A stretch of 64,000 nucleotides of DNA from Thermomicrobium roseum DSM 5159 (GCF_000021685.1 NC_011961.1:1-64000); one strand, 5' to 3'. Counted from the stretch's first letter, positions 1 to 9,607 are shown. Translations and numbers: made by a program. The notes: generated from the sequence alone by a model not told the origin.

Positions 1-436
1 CCGTCGAACCCGGTGGAGGGTGCCCCGCCGTCGTGCAGTGTCGACCGGCTGCCACGGGTGCCGTGAGTGCTCGCTCGACCGGGGGGGTGTGTGCGATCGT
101 TTCGCGCGAGCCAGCGGGGGAGTGGCACTCGAACACACCAGTGGGTCTTCCCACACACGCCCTGGGCGTCACGGCGTCGATCGCGCCGCGCTGCGCCTCA
201 TTCCCTCTGGCGCTTGAGATTGCAATACGGCCCTTGTAGTATGATGACAGTAAAGACCTTTCGTTTCGAAGGGAGAGGACGAAGCGCCCGGGCAAGGAGC
301 AGGGATCGTGCTCGGGTGCAGCGAGAGGGTAACGGAGTCGTCGCCGCGTGCACCTCCCTGTGGCGACGGGTCAGCCCGTCACGTCGGCGCAGGCTGCGGT
401 GACTCCAACACGAGCGTCGGAAGGAGGCCCGCAGCG
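1..436. other. Non-coding leader upstream of the first lipoprotein gene
   Basis: No convincing coding frame is seen here: the short open frames on both strands have no recognisable domain and overlap one another. It holds the candidate promoter at 214-242 and an AAGGAGG ribosome binding site at 421-427 for the gene starting at 437. The first 200 bases carry nothing recognised. Confidence 0.5.
214..242 (+). promoter_or_regulatory. Candidate sigma-70 promoter for the metalloprotease lipoprotein gene
   Basis: TTGAGA (214-219), a 17-base spacer and TAGTAT (237-242) give correct spacing and a good match to -35/-10 consensus in a locally AT-rich patch. Transcription would begin near 250, leaving a leader of roughly 190 bases. 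Confidence 0.4.
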
Positions 437-2458
437 ATGCGCGCCCGACAAGACGGCTCGACCGTGACCGGCCCGCCAGACCGACAATGGGGGTGGCCAT
501 CGACCGGTCAGTCTCTCGTTCGTCTCCTCGTGCTCGGCCTGCTCGTGCTCGCGTCCTGTACCCGCCCGAGCCCGCAGCCATCACCGATCCCGGACACGCA
601 ACCGACTGCGACGACCGTCGCCAGCGAGGGTGGACCGCGTCCGAGCGCGGAACCCTCAGGAACGCACCCTCCGGCCGCGCCGGCGCACCCACTGCCTGGC
701 GGACCGCCGAACGAGACGCTGCTCGCGTTCGGCGAGCTCCTGGACGAGGAGGGGCGGCTCTCGCTGGAAACCGCGCTGGCGGTGTTCGCTGGCTCCGTCG
801 CGCCGCTGCCGGGCGTCGTACCGCAGCAGCTTCCCGGAGACGATGCAGCGGCCGTTGGCGAGCTGGCAGCACGCGTCCTCCTCAGCAACCTGGATCGGCT
901 GCCGCCGGAGGTGGCGCAGGCGGTCGAGCAGGCAGTCTACGGAGGGATCGAGGAGTGGATCGAGATTCCACCGAGCGGGAGGACCGGCGATCGCCTCTCG
1001 GGCACGCTGGCTGGTGTGCTCGCGCCACCATCGGCGCGAGCGCAGGGGCGAGCCGACGTCGAGCACGTGCGTGCCCTCGTGGAGAACGTCCGGGGGCGCA
1101 TCGAGGAGCGGGCAGGACGTCGTTTGCGTCTGCCGCTGCGGGTCGGGCTAAATCCCCGTCTGGGCTCGGACACCGATGCAGTCGCGAGCCCGGTGCTCTC
1201 CGGAAACAGCCGCGTGATTGCCTGCCGGATCGCGTTCAACCCTGCGATTCTGGCAAACGCGAGCGCGGAAGAGGTCACGGCAGCCCATGAAGTCTGGCAC
1301 TGCTTCCAATTCGACTACGTCGGGTTAGCGGGCGACGAGCGGAGCTGGCTTGTCGAGGGACAGGCAGAGTGGGTCGGAGCGGCGATCGCGACGGACCCGT
1401 CGGACTCCGCACGCTGGTGGAACACCTGGCTCGGCGCCCCGCACGTCTCGTTGTGGCGCCGCAGCTACGACGCGATCGGGCTGTACGCGGCAGCGGAGGC
1501 AGCTGGTCACGATCCGTTCGAAGCGATGCTGGAGATGTTCCGACTCAGGAACCAGGAAGCGGTGTCGCGACTCTTCGGCGGTCGGTCGTACGAGGAGGCG
1601 CTGCAGATCGTCGCCCAGTCGCTGGTACGATCGCCGGAGTTCGGTCCAGAGTGGGAGGCCAGCGGGCCTGGCATCACCACGGCGCGGGCGACCGCAACGC
1701 TCGCCCTCCGGCCGGACGTGCCGGACGTCGAAGCGTCATTGGATGCTGGCCCATTCGGCTCGCTGCCATTGGACGTCTCGATCGATCCAGGAGACCGTCC
1801 GCTCGTGCAGGTCACCGTCTTCGGCGAGGGCTCGGGCAGCGTCGAGTTCCCGGGACATGGACCGCTCAGGCTGGCACCTGGTGCCGGGATCTGGTTCTGC
1901 CTGCGGCCGGCGGAGTGCACCTGCCCAGACGGTTCCCCACCGCGGGGCGGGGCCGATCCAACCCTGCTGGCTGAGCCGCGCGGCGTCGCCACGGTCTTCG
2001 CCCCGGCCGGCGGCACGATCGGGCTGCGGGTGAGGGCGGTCGATCGTGACGAGGCCTGCTCGCGACTGGTCGGTACGTGGACGGCCTCCGTCATGGAGAT
2101 TCTCGCTGCCAATCTCGCGCCGTATGGTGGGGTGCCTGCTGGGATGGATTGCAGTGGCGACATCGTCATGACCTTCCGGGATGATGGCACTTTCGAACGC
2201 TCCTGGCAGGGCGACTGCCAGATGAGCGGCTCGCATCGCGTCAGAGGGGCAGGCCGGCAGACCGGTACTTATGAGGATCTCGGAGACGAGCTCATCTTCC
2301 GCGACGTGCGGACTGTCGTGACAGCTGATTTCGGCTTCAGCTTCGCTGTGACGGATGACGGGCGAGCGACGTACCGGATCGAGGGGGATCGCTTGGCAAT
2401 CCAGTTCACGACCCCGGATGGAGCGGCGATCGTCCATATCTATCGGCGGGCGGGCTAG
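437..2458 (+). CDS. Secreted lipoprotein with an HExxH zinc-metalloprotease motif
   Basis: A 673-residue predicted surface lipoprotein. ATG 437 is chosen because AAGGAGG lies 9 bases upstream; the frame is open further upstream without a signal. A hydrophobic stretch ends in the lipobox VLASC, followed by a Pro/Ser-rich linker. In the middle third is HEVWH, an HExxH zinc site, followed about 25 residues later by the helix WLVEGQAEW, whose Glu could be the third ligand as in gluzincin peptidases. The C-terminal 130 residues (from about RLVGTW) look like a small beta-barrel domain of the lipocalin-like type. No family could be named. The substrate is unknown, and peptidase activity is inferred only from the motif. 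It is transcribed alone, converging on the aldehyde dehydrogenase. Confidence 0.7.
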   Translation: MRARQDGSTVTGPPDRQWGWPSTGQSLVRLLVLGLLVLASCTRPSPQPSPIPDTQPTATTVASEGGPRPSAEPSGTHPPAAPAHPLPGGPPNETLLAFGELLDEEGRLSLETALAVFAGSVAPLPGVVPQQLPGDDAAAVGELAARVLLSNLDRLPPEVAQAVEQAVYGGIEEWIEIPPSGRTGDRLSGTLAGVLAPPSARAQGRADVEHVRALVENVRGRIEERAGRRLRLPLRVGLNPRLGSDTDAVASPVLSGNSRVIACRIAFNPAILANASAEEVTAAHEVWHCFQFDYVGLAGDERSWLVEGQAEWVGAAIATDPSDSARWWNTWLGAPHVSLWRRSYDAIGLYAAAEAAGHDPFEAMLEMFRLRNQEAVSRLFGGRSYEEALQIVAQSLVRSPEFGPEWEASGPGITTARATATLALRPDVPDVEASLDAGPFGSLPLDVSIDPGDRPLVQVTVFGEGSGSVEFPGHGPLRLAPGAGIWFCLRPAECTCPDGSPPRGGADPTLLAEPRGVATVFAPAGGTIGLRVRAVDRDEACSRLVGTWTASVMEILAANLAPYGGVPAGMDCSGDIVMTFRDDGTFERSWQGDCQMSGSHRVRGAGRQTGTYEDLGDELIFRDVRTVVTADFGFSFAVTDDGRATYRIEGDRLAIQFTTPDGAAIVHIYRRAG

Positions 2459-2521
2459 CATGGCTCCGGCTGGGTCCAGCAGCGCCCGGGCAGGCATCTG
2501 CCGGTAACGACGCGGCTTGCG

Positions 2522-2567
2522 CCCGGCAGCGAGCACCAGCCCGCGGGTCGCGCTGCTCGCTGCCGGG
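2522..2567. repeat. 14-bp perfect inverted repeat between convergent genes
   Basis: CCCGGCAGCGAGCA (2522-2535) is exactly complementary to 2554-2567, with an 18-base loop. A smaller hairpin (GGCAG/CTGCC, 2489-2502) precedes it. It lies in the 330-base convergent gap 2459-2788, which has no gene. There is no T-run, so it is at best a rho-independent-like end for both transcripts without the usual tail. Confidence 0.45.
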
Positions 2568-2788
2568 GCCGATGCACCCGACCGGACGACGGGCGCGCGA
2601 GCCGAATCGCGCGCCGCGACGCCGCGCGGCAAGGATGTTGAGCCGACGCGGGCCGCACGGGCTCGGAAATCGTCCGGCGAGGGGCAGGCGAGCGCTCCCT
2701 GGCTCGGCTCTCGACGGGGGCTCGCTCGTTGGATGGCCCGGCGCGATCAGGTCGACGAGCGCGATAGTCGCACGCTGGGCCGCGGGAC

Positions 2789-4261
2789 TCAAGCTGGTGG
2801 CAGATCAAAATAAATGGTCTTCACTTGCGTGAAGAACTCGAGCGCTGCCCGACCTTGCTCGCGCGACCAGGAACTGGAGGCCTTCATACCGCCGAAGGGC
2901 ACGTGCGGCTCGGCGCCAGCCGTCTCGGAATTGATATGGACTACGCCGGCCTGGATACGGCGCGCGAAGGCGAAGGCACGGCGGATATCGCGGGTGACGA
3001 TCGAGGCCGAAAGGCCATACGGGACGCCGTTGGCGATCTCGATCGCTTCGTCCAAGCTGCGGGCACGGATGATACCGACCACTGGGCCGAAGATCTCTTC
3101 CTGAGCGATCCGCATGCCGGGCTCGACATCGGTGAAGACGGTGGGGGCGACGAAGAAGCCATAGCGCAGGTCTCCCTCGGCCAGTTCATGACCACCGGTG
3201 AGGACCCGCGCTCCCTCCTTCTCGCCGATCTCGATGTAGCCCAAAACGCGTTGCCGCTGTTCCTCCGAGACGAGCGGGCCCATATAGACGGTCGGGTCGA
3301 TGCCAGGGCCGACCTTGAGACTCCGAGCGCGCTCGACCAGCCGAGTGGTGAACTCGTGTAGGAGCGGCTCGAGGACGATGACCCGCGAGGTGGCGGTACA
3401 CTTCTGGCCAGTCGAGCGGAAGGCACCGGAGGTGGTCAGCTCGATTGCGAAGTCGAGATCGGCATCCTCAGCGACGATGACCGGATTCTTGCCACCGAGC
3501 TCGAGCTGCACCCTGGCTCCGCGCTCGCTGGCGATCTGGTAGAGGTGCCGCCCGACGGCGTTGGATCCGGTGAAGCTCACGGCCACGACTTTGGGATGGC
3601 GCGCGATCGCTTCGCCGACGACCGAGCCGGGGCCATGCACGAGGTTGAGGACACCGGGTGGCAGACCAGCCTCGACGAACACTTCCGTGATGAGATGGGC
3701 CGTGAGCGGGGTGAGTTCAGCTGGCTTGAAGACGGCCGTGTTGCCGAACGCCAAGCAGGGTGCCAGCTTCCACAGCGGGATAGCCACCGGAAAGTTCCAC
3801 GGTGTGATGATCCCGACGACACCGAGCGGCACGCGCTCGGTGTAGAGAAACGTCTCCGGGTTGGTCGCGGAGTAGACTTCGCCGAGCGGGCGAAGCGGCT
3901 CCCCAGCGAAATAGCGCAGAATGGCCACACCGCGCAAGACTTCGCCCACTCCCTCGCCGATCGTCTTGCCCTCCTCGCGGGTCAGCGCCTCGCCGATTTC
4001 TCGGGCACGCGCTTCCAGAATGTTGGCGGCTTTATGGAGGATAGCTGCCCGCTGTGGACCAGAGAGACTGCTCCAGGCTGGGAAGGCAGCCGCAGCCGCT
4101 TCGACCGCCCGATCGACGTCTTCAGCAGTCGAGCGAGGAAATTCGCCGAGCACGGTACGGCTATCGGCCGGGTCGATATCAGGACGGTACTCACCGCTGG
4201 CTGGTTCGACCCACTCGCCACCGATGTAGTTCCGATAGCGCCGGACTGTTCCAGACGTCAT
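2789..4261 (-). CDS. NAD(P)-dependent aldehyde dehydrogenase
   Basis: A 490-residue enzyme of the aldehyde dehydrogenase superfamily, full length for the family. It would oxidise an aldehyde or semialdehyde to the acid in the cytoplasm. Visible motifs are the cofactor-loop region TPWNFPVAIPLWK, the catalytic-base motif LELGGKNP and the nucleophile motif STGQKCTATSR. The sequence looks closest to the alpha-ketoglutaric-semialdehyde / lactaldehyde-type branch, but the substrate cannot be read from sequence. The start at 4261 is used because its ATG overlaps the TGA of the AI-2E transporter gene (ATGA), implying translational coupling; an in-frame extension upstream lies inside that gene and has no support. 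Confidence 0.9.
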   Translation of the reverse strand: MTSGTVRRYRNYIGGEWVEPASGEYRPDIDPADSRTVLGEFPRSTAEDVDRAVEAAAAAFPAWSSLSGPQRAAILHKAANILEARAREIGEALTREEGKTIGEGVGEVLRGVAILRYFAGEPLRPLGEVYSATNPETFLYTERVPLGVVGIITPWNFPVAIPLWKLAPCLAFGNTAVFKPAELTPLTAHLITEVFVEAGLPPGVLNLVHGPGSVVGEAIARHPKVVAVSFTGSNAVGRHLYQIASERGARVQLELGGKNPVIVAEDADLDFAIELTTSGAFRSTGQKCTATSRVIVLEPLLHEFTTRLVERARSLKVGPGIDPTVYMGPLVSEEQRQRVLGYIEIGEKEGARVLTGGHELAEGDLRYGFFVAPTVFTDVEPGMRIAQEEIFGPVVGIIRARSLDEAIEIANGVPYGLSASIVTRDIRRAFAFARRIQAGVVHINSETAGAEPHVPFGGMKASSSWSREQGRAALEFFTQVKTIYFDLPPA

Positions 4262-5721
4262 GGCACACCCTCCTTCGGCTCCGCAGCGTTTTCGCGGACC
4301 GGCCCGACCGGCGAGGTCACCGGCACGGGCCACTCACTCGCAGCCGATCGAGACGTGTCGAGGACGAGGAGGAGTTCGGCATCCGCACCCCAACCGTCCG
4401 GCAAGCGCGACACGACGCGCAGGCCGACAGCTGTGGCCAGGCTGGAGGCGACGGGATCCGGGGTAACGACGAGCACCTCGACATCGTGATCGAGAGCGGT
4501 CCGGCTCGCTGCCTGAAGAAGCGGAAGATCATCCCAGACCACGACGCCGGGCAGCACGATCAGGAGGACATCGCGTCGGGCCGGAGCAGCGGCGAGCCAG
4601 TCGGGCAGAGTGGGGAGGAGCGAGCGGTCACGCAGCATGAGGATTTGGCGCGGTGGCGGGTGGCGTAGTTCTTCCAGCACGGTGAGGACGACGATCTTGA
4701 GCGCAGCCAGCACCGGGACAGCGAGGAGGAGGCCGAGAATGCCCGCCACACTGGCACCGGCCAGGATCCCGAAGAGGACAACGACCGGATGCAGCCGGAC
4801 AAAATGGCCGACGAGTTGAGGGATGACGAAATGATCCTCGAGCAGGCGGAGAACCAGGTAGACGAGTGCGACGACGACCGCGAGCTGGAGGGAGGACCAG
4901 CCGAAGGGCGCGGTCCCCTGTGTCAAGGCTACGCTGACGGCGATGGCACCAGCAGTCCACGGACCGATAAAGGGGATGAGCTCGAGCAGCCCAGTGGCGA
5001 TCGCCAGGGCAAGTCGATACTTGACTTCCAGGATGGTGAGCGCGATGTAGGTGGCCGTCGCCATGATCGCGAACAGGACGAGCTGCGCACGGATATAGGC
5101 CCGGAAGGTCGCGTCGACTTGGCCGAGGATCCGGCTCACTGTCTTCTGGTGCCGGCGTGGCGCGAGTGCCCGCAGGCGCGCGACCAATGTGCGGCCCTGC
5201 AAGAGACCGTAAAAGCTGACGAGGAAGAAAACGAACGACTTGATGAGCGCCTCCACCGTTGCGAGGACGAGTGGAACGGCCTCGCGACTGAACCGCTCGG
5301 CGAGCGACTGCGCAGCAGCGTCCAGACGGTCCAAGAGTCCGCGCGTGTCGATGGCGAGTTCGCCAAAACGGAGTTCGGGGGCGCGCGCGAGCCGCTGCTC
5401 GATCGTCTCGATGACGCGGGGGACCGTGGTAGCCAGCGCCTGCGCTTGCTGGGCCAGCGAGGGAGCGAGCAGGAGTCCACCGAGAACCAGCAGGCCGATC
5501 AGGACCAGGTAGAGCACGAGGACAACGGCGATCCGCGGAAGACGGAGGCGTCGCTCCAGCCAATCGACGAGCGGGTGGACCAGGTACGCGAAGACTGCGG
5601 CGACGATGAAGGGGGTGAGGATATGGGCGAGGTGGAGCAAGGCCCAGCCGAGAACGAGCGCGACGAGCGCGGTGACGAGAAGGAGTTCACGGGACTGCCG
5701 GACACGATCGAGCACGTGCAT
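4258..5721 (-). CDS. AI-2E family transporter with an unusual C-terminal extension
   Basis: A 487-residue polytopic membrane protein. Residues 1-360 have the AI-2E exporter-family (PerM/YdiK) plan: paired N-terminal helices, a hydrophilic segment, then four or more helices including ELIPFIGPWTAG and the conserved region around LLEDHFVIPQLVG. The family contains putative autoinducer and sodium/proton antiporters, so the transported molecule is unknown. After the last helix come about 120 extra residues that alternate hydrophobic beta-like strands (DVLLIVLPGVVVWDD, DHDVEVLVVTP), as in a small soluble alpha/beta domain absent from typical members. It is translationally coupled to the downstream aldehyde dehydrogenase. 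Confidence 0.85.
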   Translation of the reverse strand: MHVLDRVRQSRELLLVTALVALVLGWALLHLAHILTPFIVAAVFAYLVHPLVDWLERRLRLPRIAVVLVLYLVLIGLLVLGGLLLAPSLAQQAQALATTVPRVIETIEQRLARAPELRFGELAIDTRGLLDRLDAAAQSLAERFSREAVPLVLATVEALIKSFVFFLVSFYGLLQGRTLVARLRALAPRRHQKTVSRILGQVDATFRAYIRAQLVLFAIMATATYIALTILEVKYRLALAIATGLLELIPFIGPWTAGAIAVSVALTQGTAPFGWSSLQLAVVVALVYLVLRLLEDHFVIPQLVGHFVRLHPVVVLFGILAGASVAGILGLLLAVPVLAALKIVVLTVLEELRHPPPRQILMLRDRSLLPTLPDWLAAAPARRDVLLIVLPGVVVWDDLPLLQAASRTALDHDVEVLVVTPDPVASSLATAVGLRVVSRLPDGWGADAELLLVLDTSRSAASEWPVPVTSPVGPVRENAAEPKEGVP

Positions 5722-5958
5722 GCTGTTCGGACTCGCCCCGTTCCAGCCCTCTGCCTTGCCAGCGGAGGGAGGATCGCACGTTCCACAGGCGCATTCTACC
5801 GCAGCAGGACGCGTGTCGCACTGCGAGCGCGGACAGCATGCCGAGAGGACTCGCAGAGCGGGAGCGGTGCACCCATGTCACCTCCAGCCTGGATCGGAAG
5901 CCAGGGGCGATCGTCCCGCACCCGTGCTGGTCGGGTGCACGGGGTACCGCAGTGGTGT

Positions 5959-7296
5959 TCACGCTGGCTGGCGACGGGACGCTGGCAGGAGACCGCTGGC
6001 CAGCAGCGCGAGCAAGGAAAGCGCGAGCGCGAGCGCGAAAACCGCTGAGTAGCCAAAGCGATCGACGACCAGGCCACCGAGCATCGGCACGAGGGCAACG
6101 ACGCCCAGGATCGTATTGGTGACGCCGACGAGTGTCGGACGCTCCTCGGGGTGAGCGAGCTCGAGCACCGCCGTGAAGTTGGCCAACATCTGTGCCGAGA
6201 GCGTCACGCCATAGGCGACAAAAACAAAGGCGAAGGTGACGAGGACGACCTGCTGTGGATCGTCCAGGCGCGGCACGAGGTGCTCCCAGCCGAGGATCGG
6301 TTGAATCCCCAGCGCGACGAGCGGCATGAAGACGCGCACCAGAGTCGCCAGCTGGAGGAGTTGACGGTTGCCCCAATGCTGGACCACCCAACCCCAGAGC
6401 GGATTGGCGAGGATCCGGGCGAGAGCGGAAAGAGCAAGATAGAAACCGACCGTTTCGGCGGGAAGGCCGAGCACGCGCTGCGCGTACACGACGAAGAAGG
6501 GGTCGGCAATCGTGGACAAGGCGAGGAGGGAACGAAAGACCAGAAAGCGACGAACTGGGCGGCGCGCGAGGAGGCGCGGGAGCTCGGCCACCCAGGAGGC
6601 AAAGGAGCGTGGCCGAGGCGGAACAGGACGCTCGACGATCCAGAGCGTGGTGTAGGCCGCGAGGGAAAGCGCAGCAAACGAGGCAGCAAAGAGGACGGCA
6701 AAACCCGCCTCCCCGAACACCAGTGCCCGTTGGACAGCGAACCCAGCAGCGAGCGAGAGCACAGCGCCCCACAGATTGCGCTGGCTGAAGAAGAAGCCAC
6801 GCCGATCAGGCGGTACAGCACGAGCAGTAAGTTCCACCAAGGGAACGAAGGCAAAACCGGCAGCGAGGTTGTAGACCGCATAACAAACGAAGAACACAGT
6901 GAGCAGCGTCGGGCTCGGGCCAACACCATGAGCGAGCACGACCGCGGCCAGGATAGCGATCGCCAGGGCACGCACGATCCCTCCCCAGGTCGCCCAGGGG
7001 AGCTGGCGGCGACGCCCCTCGACGAACGCGGCCGCGATCGCCTGCGGCAGGAACCAGAGGCTGACGCTCATCGCCGGGACGAGTCCCACGAGGAGGCCGC
7101 GCTCGGTCAACTGGGAGACGAAGACGGTGAGGACCAAAACGGGGTGGATGAGCGCGTCGCCGAGCAGGAGCAAACCGCCGTTAGCCACGCCGAAGAAGAA
7201 GCTCTGCTGGAGACGCCGCCGCTCAGAGGACCGCGGACGGGAGACTGTCGGCTCGAGAGCGGGTACGGATCGTCCACCCGGGTCATGGTCGCTCAT
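5959..7296 (-). CDS. MFS transporter
   Basis: A polytopic protein of about 445 residues with roughly 12 hydrophobic segments spread over its length. A central cytoplasmic loop includes the basic stretch near RRFLVFRS. This is the layout of a major facilitator superfamily permease. The substrate is not recognisable. The start is uncertain: ATG 7296 is used, but an in-frame GTG at 7323 is possible, since the AGGAG at about 7310-7320 is far from 7296. It is transcribed away from pdxH. The 236 bases between it and the AI-2E gene show nothing recognisable. Confidence 0.8.
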   Translation of the reverse strand: MSDHDPGGRSVPALEPTVSRPRSSERRRLQQSFFFGVANGGLLLLGDALIHPVLVLTVFVSQLTERGLLVGLVPAMSVSLWFLPQAIAAAFVEGRRRQLPWATWGGIVRALAIAILAAVVLAHGVGPSPTLLTVFFVCYAVYNLAAGFAFVPLVELTARAVPPDRRGFFFSQRNLWGAVLSLAAGFAVQRALVFGEAGFAVLFAASFAALSLAAYTTLWIVERPVPPRPRSFASWVAELPRLLARRPVRRFLVFRSLLALSTIADPFFVVYAQRVLGLPAETVGFYLALSALARILANPLWGWVVQHWGNRQLLQLATLVRVFMPLVALGIQPILGWEHLVPRLDDPQQVVLVTFAFVFVAYGVTLSAQMLANFTAVLELAHPEERPTLVGVTNTILGVVALVPMLGGLVVDRFGYSAVFALALALSLLALLASGLLPASRRQPA

Positions 7297-7573
7297 GGTC
7301 CGGACGAAGGTCTCCTTTCGCACACCGATCCCGCGCTCATCCTATCGCACGTTCGCCCACTGGGCGAGCGCGAGGAAGGTGGGTGCGGGCAGCACGACCA
7401 AAGCGGCCGTTCGCTGGCAGCGGGTTCTCGAGGAACGAGGGCCGGGCACCGGTACCAGGCTCTCCTCTGCTTTTCACGTGCCCTGTTGGCATGGAACCCA
7501 GTCGGCGAAGCGGGGACCCGGTATGCTGAAGGAGAGGAACAGCGTAACGAGGGAAGGTGTGGAGGAGCGCACG

Positions 7574-8212
7574 GTGCTCGATTTGCTGCAACGGTGGGAA
7601 CACACGGATCATCCACTCCGGCGGCGCGATCTCGCGGACGATCCCCTGGAGCAATTCCTGCGCTGGTACCAGGAGGCGCAAGGGAGCGGCCTCCGTTACC
7701 CGAACGCGATGGCGGTCGCGACCGCAACTGCGGATGGTCGTCCATCCGTGCGGATGGTCCTCTTACGGGGAGTCGACGAGCGGGGGTTCGTCTTCTACAC
7801 CAATCTGGAGAGCCGGAAAGGTCGCGAGCTGGCCGAAAACCCCCGGGCAGCCTTGCTTTTTTACTGGGAACCGTTGGAGCGGCAAGTGCGGATCGAGGGT
7901 CGGGTCGAGCTGGTCACGAGCGCGGAAGCGGACGCGTACTTCGCGACGCGCCCCAAGGGGAGTCAGATCAGTGCCTGGGCCTCGCGGCAAAGCGAGCCGA
8001 TCGACTCGCGGGAAGCACTGGAGCGACGGCATGCGGAGTTCGCCGAGCGTTTCGGCTCGGGGCCTGTTCCCCGACCAGCCTACTGGGGCGGGTATCGCGT
8101 GGTGCCGGACGCATACGAGTTCTGGCAGGGACGCCCGGACCGGCTGCACGACCGGTTCCGTTACGAGCGCAGTGCCGATGGGATCTGGGTGATTACCCGG
8201 TTGCAGCCGTGA
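7574..8212 (+). CDS. pdxH: Pyridoxamine 5'-phosphate oxidase
   Basis: A 212-residue FMN enzyme that oxidises pyridoxamine or pyridoxine phosphate to pyridoxal phosphate, the last step of vitamin B6 salvage. Family signatures run the whole length: SVRMVLLRGVDERGFVFYTN with SRKGREL for FMN binding, RQVRIEGRVE, SAWASRQSEPI, and the C-terminal WGGYRVVPDAYEFWQG ... RLHDRF. The start is set at GTG 7574, where GGAGG sits at ideal distance and the length matches the family; ATG 7523 would add 17 non-conserved residues. The HIT-family gene follows after 9 bases and is probably co-transcribed. Confidence 0.95.
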   Translation: MLDLLQRWEHTDHPLRRRDLADDPLEQFLRWYQEAQGSGLRYPNAMAVATATADGRPSVRMVLLRGVDERGFVFYTNLESRKGRELAENPRAALLFYWEPLERQVRIEGRVELVTSAEADAYFATRPKGSQISAWASRQSEPIDSREALERRHAEFAERFGSGPVPRPAYWGGYRVVPDAYEFWQGRPDRLHDRFRYERSADGIWVITRLQP

Positions 8213-8221
8213 GGTGACGGC

Positions 8222-8641
8222 ATGGAAGGCTGTTCGTTTTGCCGGATCGTGGCCGGAGAACTGCCGGCGGCACGCGTGTACGAGGACGAGAAGGTCATGG
8301 CGTTCCTCGATCACCGGCCACTGTTCTTCGGGCACACGCTGGTGATCCCACGACAGCACGTGCCGACGCTCGCCGAGCTTTCTGGAGACCTGCTCGCACC
8401 GCTCTTCGGGCTCGTCCAACGCCTGGCACGGGCGATACCGCTGGCGCTGGAAGCGGAAGGGACGTTCATCGGGATCAACAACCGGGTCAGCCAGAGTATT
8501 CCGCACCTGCACATCCACGTCGTCCCGCGGCGTCGTGGGGACGGGCTGCGTGGATTCTTTTGGCCGCGCCGACGGTACCCGAGCGAGACGGCGATGGAGG
8601 AGACTGCTGCTCGCCTCCGTGCCGCCTTGCAGCACGTCTGA
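8222..8641 (+). CDS. HIT-family nucleotide hydrolase/transferase
   Basis: A 139-residue small cytoplasmic protein of the histidine-triad superfamily, which acts on phosphoramidate or dinucleoside-polyphosphate bonds. It opens with a CSFC pair typical of zinc-binding HIT proteins. The active-site triad HLHIHVVPR lies at about residues 98-106, with SQSIP just before it as in bacterial HINT/Fhit-like members. Length is normal. Physiological substrates of such proteins are rarely known. Confidence 0.92.
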   Translation: MEGCSFCRIVAGELPAARVYEDEKVMAFLDHRPLFFGHTLVIPRQHVPTLAELSGDLLAPLFGLVQRLARAIPLALEAEGTFIGINNRVSQSIPHLHIHVVPRRRGDGLRGFFWPRRRYPSETAMEETAARLRAALQHV

Positions 8642-9037
8642 GGCAGAAGGCTGCGGCGAACAGCGTCCGCGAGCGCGGGACCGGCCGCGGGGCGCTTCCT
8701 CGCTCGACACCTCGGCTGCGATCAGCTGCCGAGTCCGGCTGGCAGGGAACAGGCGTGGGTACACGGTAAAAGGCACGCTCGCCCAGCAGGGCATGGACAG
8801 CAGCATGCGGCCGGCGATGATCGGGTCGTTCCCGAGCGTATCATAAGCGGGAACGCTCGCTGCTTCTCTGGGACACTCGTGGTCCAGTCAAACGATCACC
8901 ACGCGCATTCGGCCAGTCAGCGTGCTGCTCAGCCAGCATCGTACCCCGCGATGCGTGGCAGGCAGAATCTTGACAGAACAGTAGCGAGCGGGGTATCGAG
9001 AACACAGGAGAGTCGTCCGATCAGGAGGGAGGACACG
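8642..9037. other. Intergenic region with promoter, no gene
   Basis: No supported coding frame. It contains an imperfect inverted repeat at 8711-8733 (CTCGGC/GCCGAG arms), a GTTCCC/GGGAAC pair near 8827-8853, and the promoter candidate at 8970-8999 for the isochorismatase-like gene. Confidence 0.5.
8970..8999 (+). promoter_or_regulatory. Candidate sigma-70 promoter for the isochorismatase-like gene
   Basis: A perfect TTGACA -35 (8970-8975), an 18-base spacer and TATCGA (8994-8999). The gene start follows 38 bases after the -10, behind a strong AGGAGGGAGG ribosome binding site. Confidence 0.5.
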
Positions 9038-9607
9038 ATGAAGGCAGCGGTGCTCGTGATCGATATGCTGAACGACTTCGTCACCGGCAAGCTGGGCAAC
9101 GAGCGGGTTCGGAGCGTGATCGATCCGCTCCAGCATTTACTCGAGCGGGCACGAGCTTCCGGCGTTCCAGTCGTGTACATCGGTGACGCGCACCTGCCGA
9201 GTGATCCCGAAATGGCGGTCTGGGGCCCGCACGCGATGAAAGGGACCAAGGAAGCGGAGACGATCCCGGAGTTGGCTCCGCAGCCCGGCGACACCGTGCT
9301 GGAAAAGCGCACCTACAGCGCATTCTACGAGACGGGGCTCGACCTTTTGCTGCGCTCGCTCGGTGTGGATACAGTCGTCATCACCGGGTTGCACACCAAC
9401 ATCTGCTGCCGCCACACAGCAGCTGATGCCTTCACGCACGGCTACAAGATCATCGTCCCGGAGGACTGCGTCAACGCGTTCACCGAAGAAGAGCATCGCG
9501 AGGGGATCGCCTACCTGCGGCGAGTCTACGGCGCACGCATCACGACGAGCGAGGAACTGGCACGCGAGTGGGAGCGGGAGCCCCAGACGGCTGCCACGAA
9601 GGCCTGA
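9038..9607 (+). CDS. Isochorismatase-family cysteine hydrolase (nicotinamidase-like)
   Basis: A 189-residue protein with the isochorismatase/nicotinamidase fold. The catalytic Asp sits in VIDMLNDF at the N-terminus, the Lys in LEKRTYSAF, and the nucleophilic Cys in TGLHTNICCRHTAADAF, so the triad looks intact. Such enzymes hydrolyse amides (nicotinamide, N-carbamoyl compounds) or isochorismate. The active-site order and length fit nicotinamidase-related hydrolases best, but the substrate is not determined. The start follows AGGAGGGAGG. It is transcribed alone, since 650 bases of non-coding DNA follow. Confidence 0.88.
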   Translation: MKAAVLVIDMLNDFVTGKLGNERVRSVIDPLQHLLERARASGVPVVYIGDAHLPSDPEMAVWGPHAMKGTKEAETIPELAPQPGDTVLEKRTYSAFYETGLDLLLRSLGVDTVVITGLHTNICCRHTAADAFTHGYKIIVPEDCVNAFTEEEHREGIAYLRRVYGARITTSEELAREWEREPQTAATKA

